Below, one piece after another: positions 62,161 to 64,000 of a stretch of DNA of 64,000 nucleotides. This DNA comes from Portulaca oleracea. Taxonomy: Eukaryota; Streptophyta; Magnoliopsida; Caryophyllales; Portulacaceae. Within the stretch, counting starts at the first letter, position 1, and every line of letters begins with the position of its first letter. The stretch is from contig CM055883.1 of assembly GCA_029582165.1 (NCBI GenBank), positions 19,872,501-19,936,500 of the forward strand, read 5' to 3'. The notes under the pieces were generated by a model, which was not told the DNA's origin, ran no database searches, and worked only from the letters and a program-made list of their open reading frames with translations. Position numbers and translations under genes: made by a program.

Positions 62161-64000
62161 TTTTTCTTAAAGTGGGTAAAACTTGAAAAACGTTTAGTGT
62201 GCTTTAAAAGTTTTGGAAGGAAAATAAATTTTTATTTTATATTATTAGGTCATTCTTTTTAGGCATAAAGCATTGCATATACCGGGGCACTCCCTTGACG
62301 TGGAACCTGTCGTAGGAGCACATAAATCGACGGTATTAGGTTTTTCTTTTTAACCACAAAAAATAACCCATGGGATGCCGAACCGACTATACTCAATTGG
62401 TGCCTTTCCACCGATAGAGCATTAGTCACCACATCTACTCATGCATCACTCTATGAGTTCTTCGCTCGAGCCTCCAAGAGCAACACCCCACACATTCAAG
62501 TTGCCTTTACAACAAGAATGCACGGGGGCGAGTACATGAGCTGCTAAGCCTTATCCAGCTAATAAACCCTTTTCTACATAGAGCCTTGGTTTAGGATACC
62601 CCTTGTTCATATGTATGCTATGTGCTATGTGTTTAAATTCGTGTAAAGAGTCGACCCAAGTCTAAAGATGTTGTCCTAGTCCATATAGTAGTCATTGGGT
62701 TGAGAAGAGTCATGTTTACCAACTAAGTTAATTAACCTCAAAAATTGTGGTTAGCCCAATGGTTGGGCCCGTTTATCTATAAAGGTTAATTTCCTTGGTT
62801 CATAAAGTAAACTCAACTCGCCTTTGATGATTTTATATGGCCCTTTATGACATCTTCTTAACTAAAGGTCCAATAAACCTGATTAAAGTCAAAACAAAGT
62901 TAGTGGGTAAAGTCTTAGATTGTATAATAATCACCGGCCTAGAGTAAATTAATTTATCGAGTTAATTATCGAATCTGTCACACCTTTGGCCGGCCCATGG
63001 ATAGGCCCAACCATATCAGATTTGACAATTAAGTCCATAAATCAATTATAGCTCGCGCATTGTTGGTTTTATTCAGTCCTTTATGATACCTACTTTTTGG
63101 TAATTAAATAAATAAAAAGCGAAGTAGAAAGAAGGGTCGTCGGTCATGTCAATCATTATTTTAGTCCGCATAGCAGTCAACATGGCTCGAATTAAGTCTG
63201 AGTCGGTAGCCCAAATTACGGATTCTCCTTGAAACGGTCCGCCTATGGATGGGGCCCATCTGAATTGAGAAACACTGATTTGTGCTCCTTGACTTAGGCT
63301 TGATTCGCCATGCTTGACTTTATTCGGCCTCTTGTAATGATTAATTGTCCTTAGGTAAAAAAAAAATCTGACTACAAATCAAACAAAGTTTGCAAACAAT
63401 GTCTTAGACTGTGTAATAGTCACTAGGCTTAAGTAAATTGATTTATCGATTTAATTATCAAATCCATCACACTTATGGCCGGCCAGTGGTTAGGCCCAAC
63501 CATACTGGATTTGGCAATTGACTCTATAAATTAGTTTAACTCGCTTATTGTTGACCTTATTCAATCCTCTATATTATTGCTTTCCATGAGTTAATAAAAT
63601 AAAACTTGTACAACATGTCTAAGTTTGTTGTGTCTTTACCACGTGTTTTGGTTTGTTGTGTCTTTGCCACGTGTTTAAGTTTGTTGAGTCTGTACCACGT
63701 GTTTTAGTTTGTTGTGTCTTTGCCACATGTTTGAGTTTGTCGAGTCTTTGTTACGTGGAAATGTGTGTTTGTGTAAATACGTGTTTGAGTCTTTGTTAGG
63801 TTTTTGTTAACACGTATTTTGATTATTTGGTAAGTGTAAATATGTGTTTGTATTTGTGGTTGTTGTGTCTTCATTAGAGTCGGATCTAATTTTGAGATAT
63901 TGTTTTAATCCGCGTAATAATCGTTGGGTTTGAGAAGAAATGAATTTATAAACTCAATTAATTAACCTTAAATTTTATGGTCGGCTTGGTTGTGAGGCCA
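62161..64000 (+). other. E5 leader with tandem repeats of about 245 bp
   Basis: No ORF. Degenerate units begin with a motif like GTCTTAGTC..TATAATAGTCA at about 62668, 62912, 63157, 63401 and 63900. They include GGCCGGCC...TAGGCCCAACCATA at about 62990 and 63478. The same repeat occurs in the E2 leader. The region runs off the window before any gag. Confidence 0.6.
63623..63758. repeat. 28-bp tandem repeat with G-box cores
   Basis: Five units of 28 bp starting GTTTGTTGTGTCTTT(A/G)CCACGTGTTTT or close variants, at 63623, 63651, 63679, 63707 and a partial at 63735. Three contain CACGTG; the fourth has CACATG and the fifth TACGTG. It lies within the E5 leader. Confidence 0.9.

Overview
The window looks like transposon-packed nuclear DNA of a flowering plant, probably a eudicot. 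It holds several long terminal repeat (LTR) retrotransposons with plant-type primer binding sites (tRNA-iMet, tRNA-Asp and a Tat-type site), plant Ty3/gypsy lineages (Athila-like, Tat/Ogre-like, chromovirus-like), a decayed Ty1/copia element and a plant mobile domain (PMD) gene. I see no intact host gene, no tRNA or rRNA gene and nothing bacterial. The species cannot be named from this sequence. All element names below (E0-E6, G1) are labels of mine.

Layout. 1-3790 is the decayed pol of a minus-strand copia element (E0). 3788-8130 is G1, a gag/protease-only chromovirus-like element whose two LTRs face each other in inverted orientation. 8131-11371 is non-coding leader, primer site and 5' LTR of a minus-strand element, probably E0. 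11377-13193 looks like the edge of a DNA transposon (subterminal repeats, a TATA box and exon-like pieces). 13194-14795 is a minus-strand Tekay-like LTR fragment (E6). 14796-58080 is E1, a gag-only Athila-like element (minus strand, target-site duplication ggagg). E2 is nested in it (17955-47202, minus, Tat lineage, duplication ccacc), and so is E4 (50785-57502, plus, non-autonomous, duplication cacgg/cacga), which sits in E1's own 5' LTR. E3 (27825-40547, plus, Athila-like, duplication gctat) splits the reverse transcriptase of E2. 58087-64000 is E5, a Tat-type element with one inverted LTR, a second LTR bounded by both a polypurine tract and a primer site, and a tandem-repeat leader.

How the parts work together. 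E3 keeps an uninterrupted gag and integrase; its protease, reverse transcriptase and RNase H are broken. E2 has gag, protease, reverse transcriptase, two RNase H domains and integrase, all with stops or frameshifts. Between integrase and 3' LTR it carries, on the opposite strand, a TATA-bearing gene with intron-like structure that encodes a PMD protein, plus a second small antisense unit. G1, E1 and E4 lack reverse transcriptase and would need proteins from partners.

Main observation. Nearly every promoter-like segment, from lineages that are not closely related, carries its own family-specific CG-rich short palindromes, usually paired with a spacer of about 6-10 nt and usually 60-195 bp upstream of a TATA box. 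This holds for the LTRs of G1, E0, E1, E2, E4 and E5, for both antisense promoters inside E2, and for the promoter at 12.3 kb. E3 has the palindromes but no clear TATA box. G1 and E4, from different lineages, also share a block of about 160 bp directly before their different palindromes. A second shared feature is a small hairpin just before the polypurine tract of E1, E3 and E4, with paired base changes.
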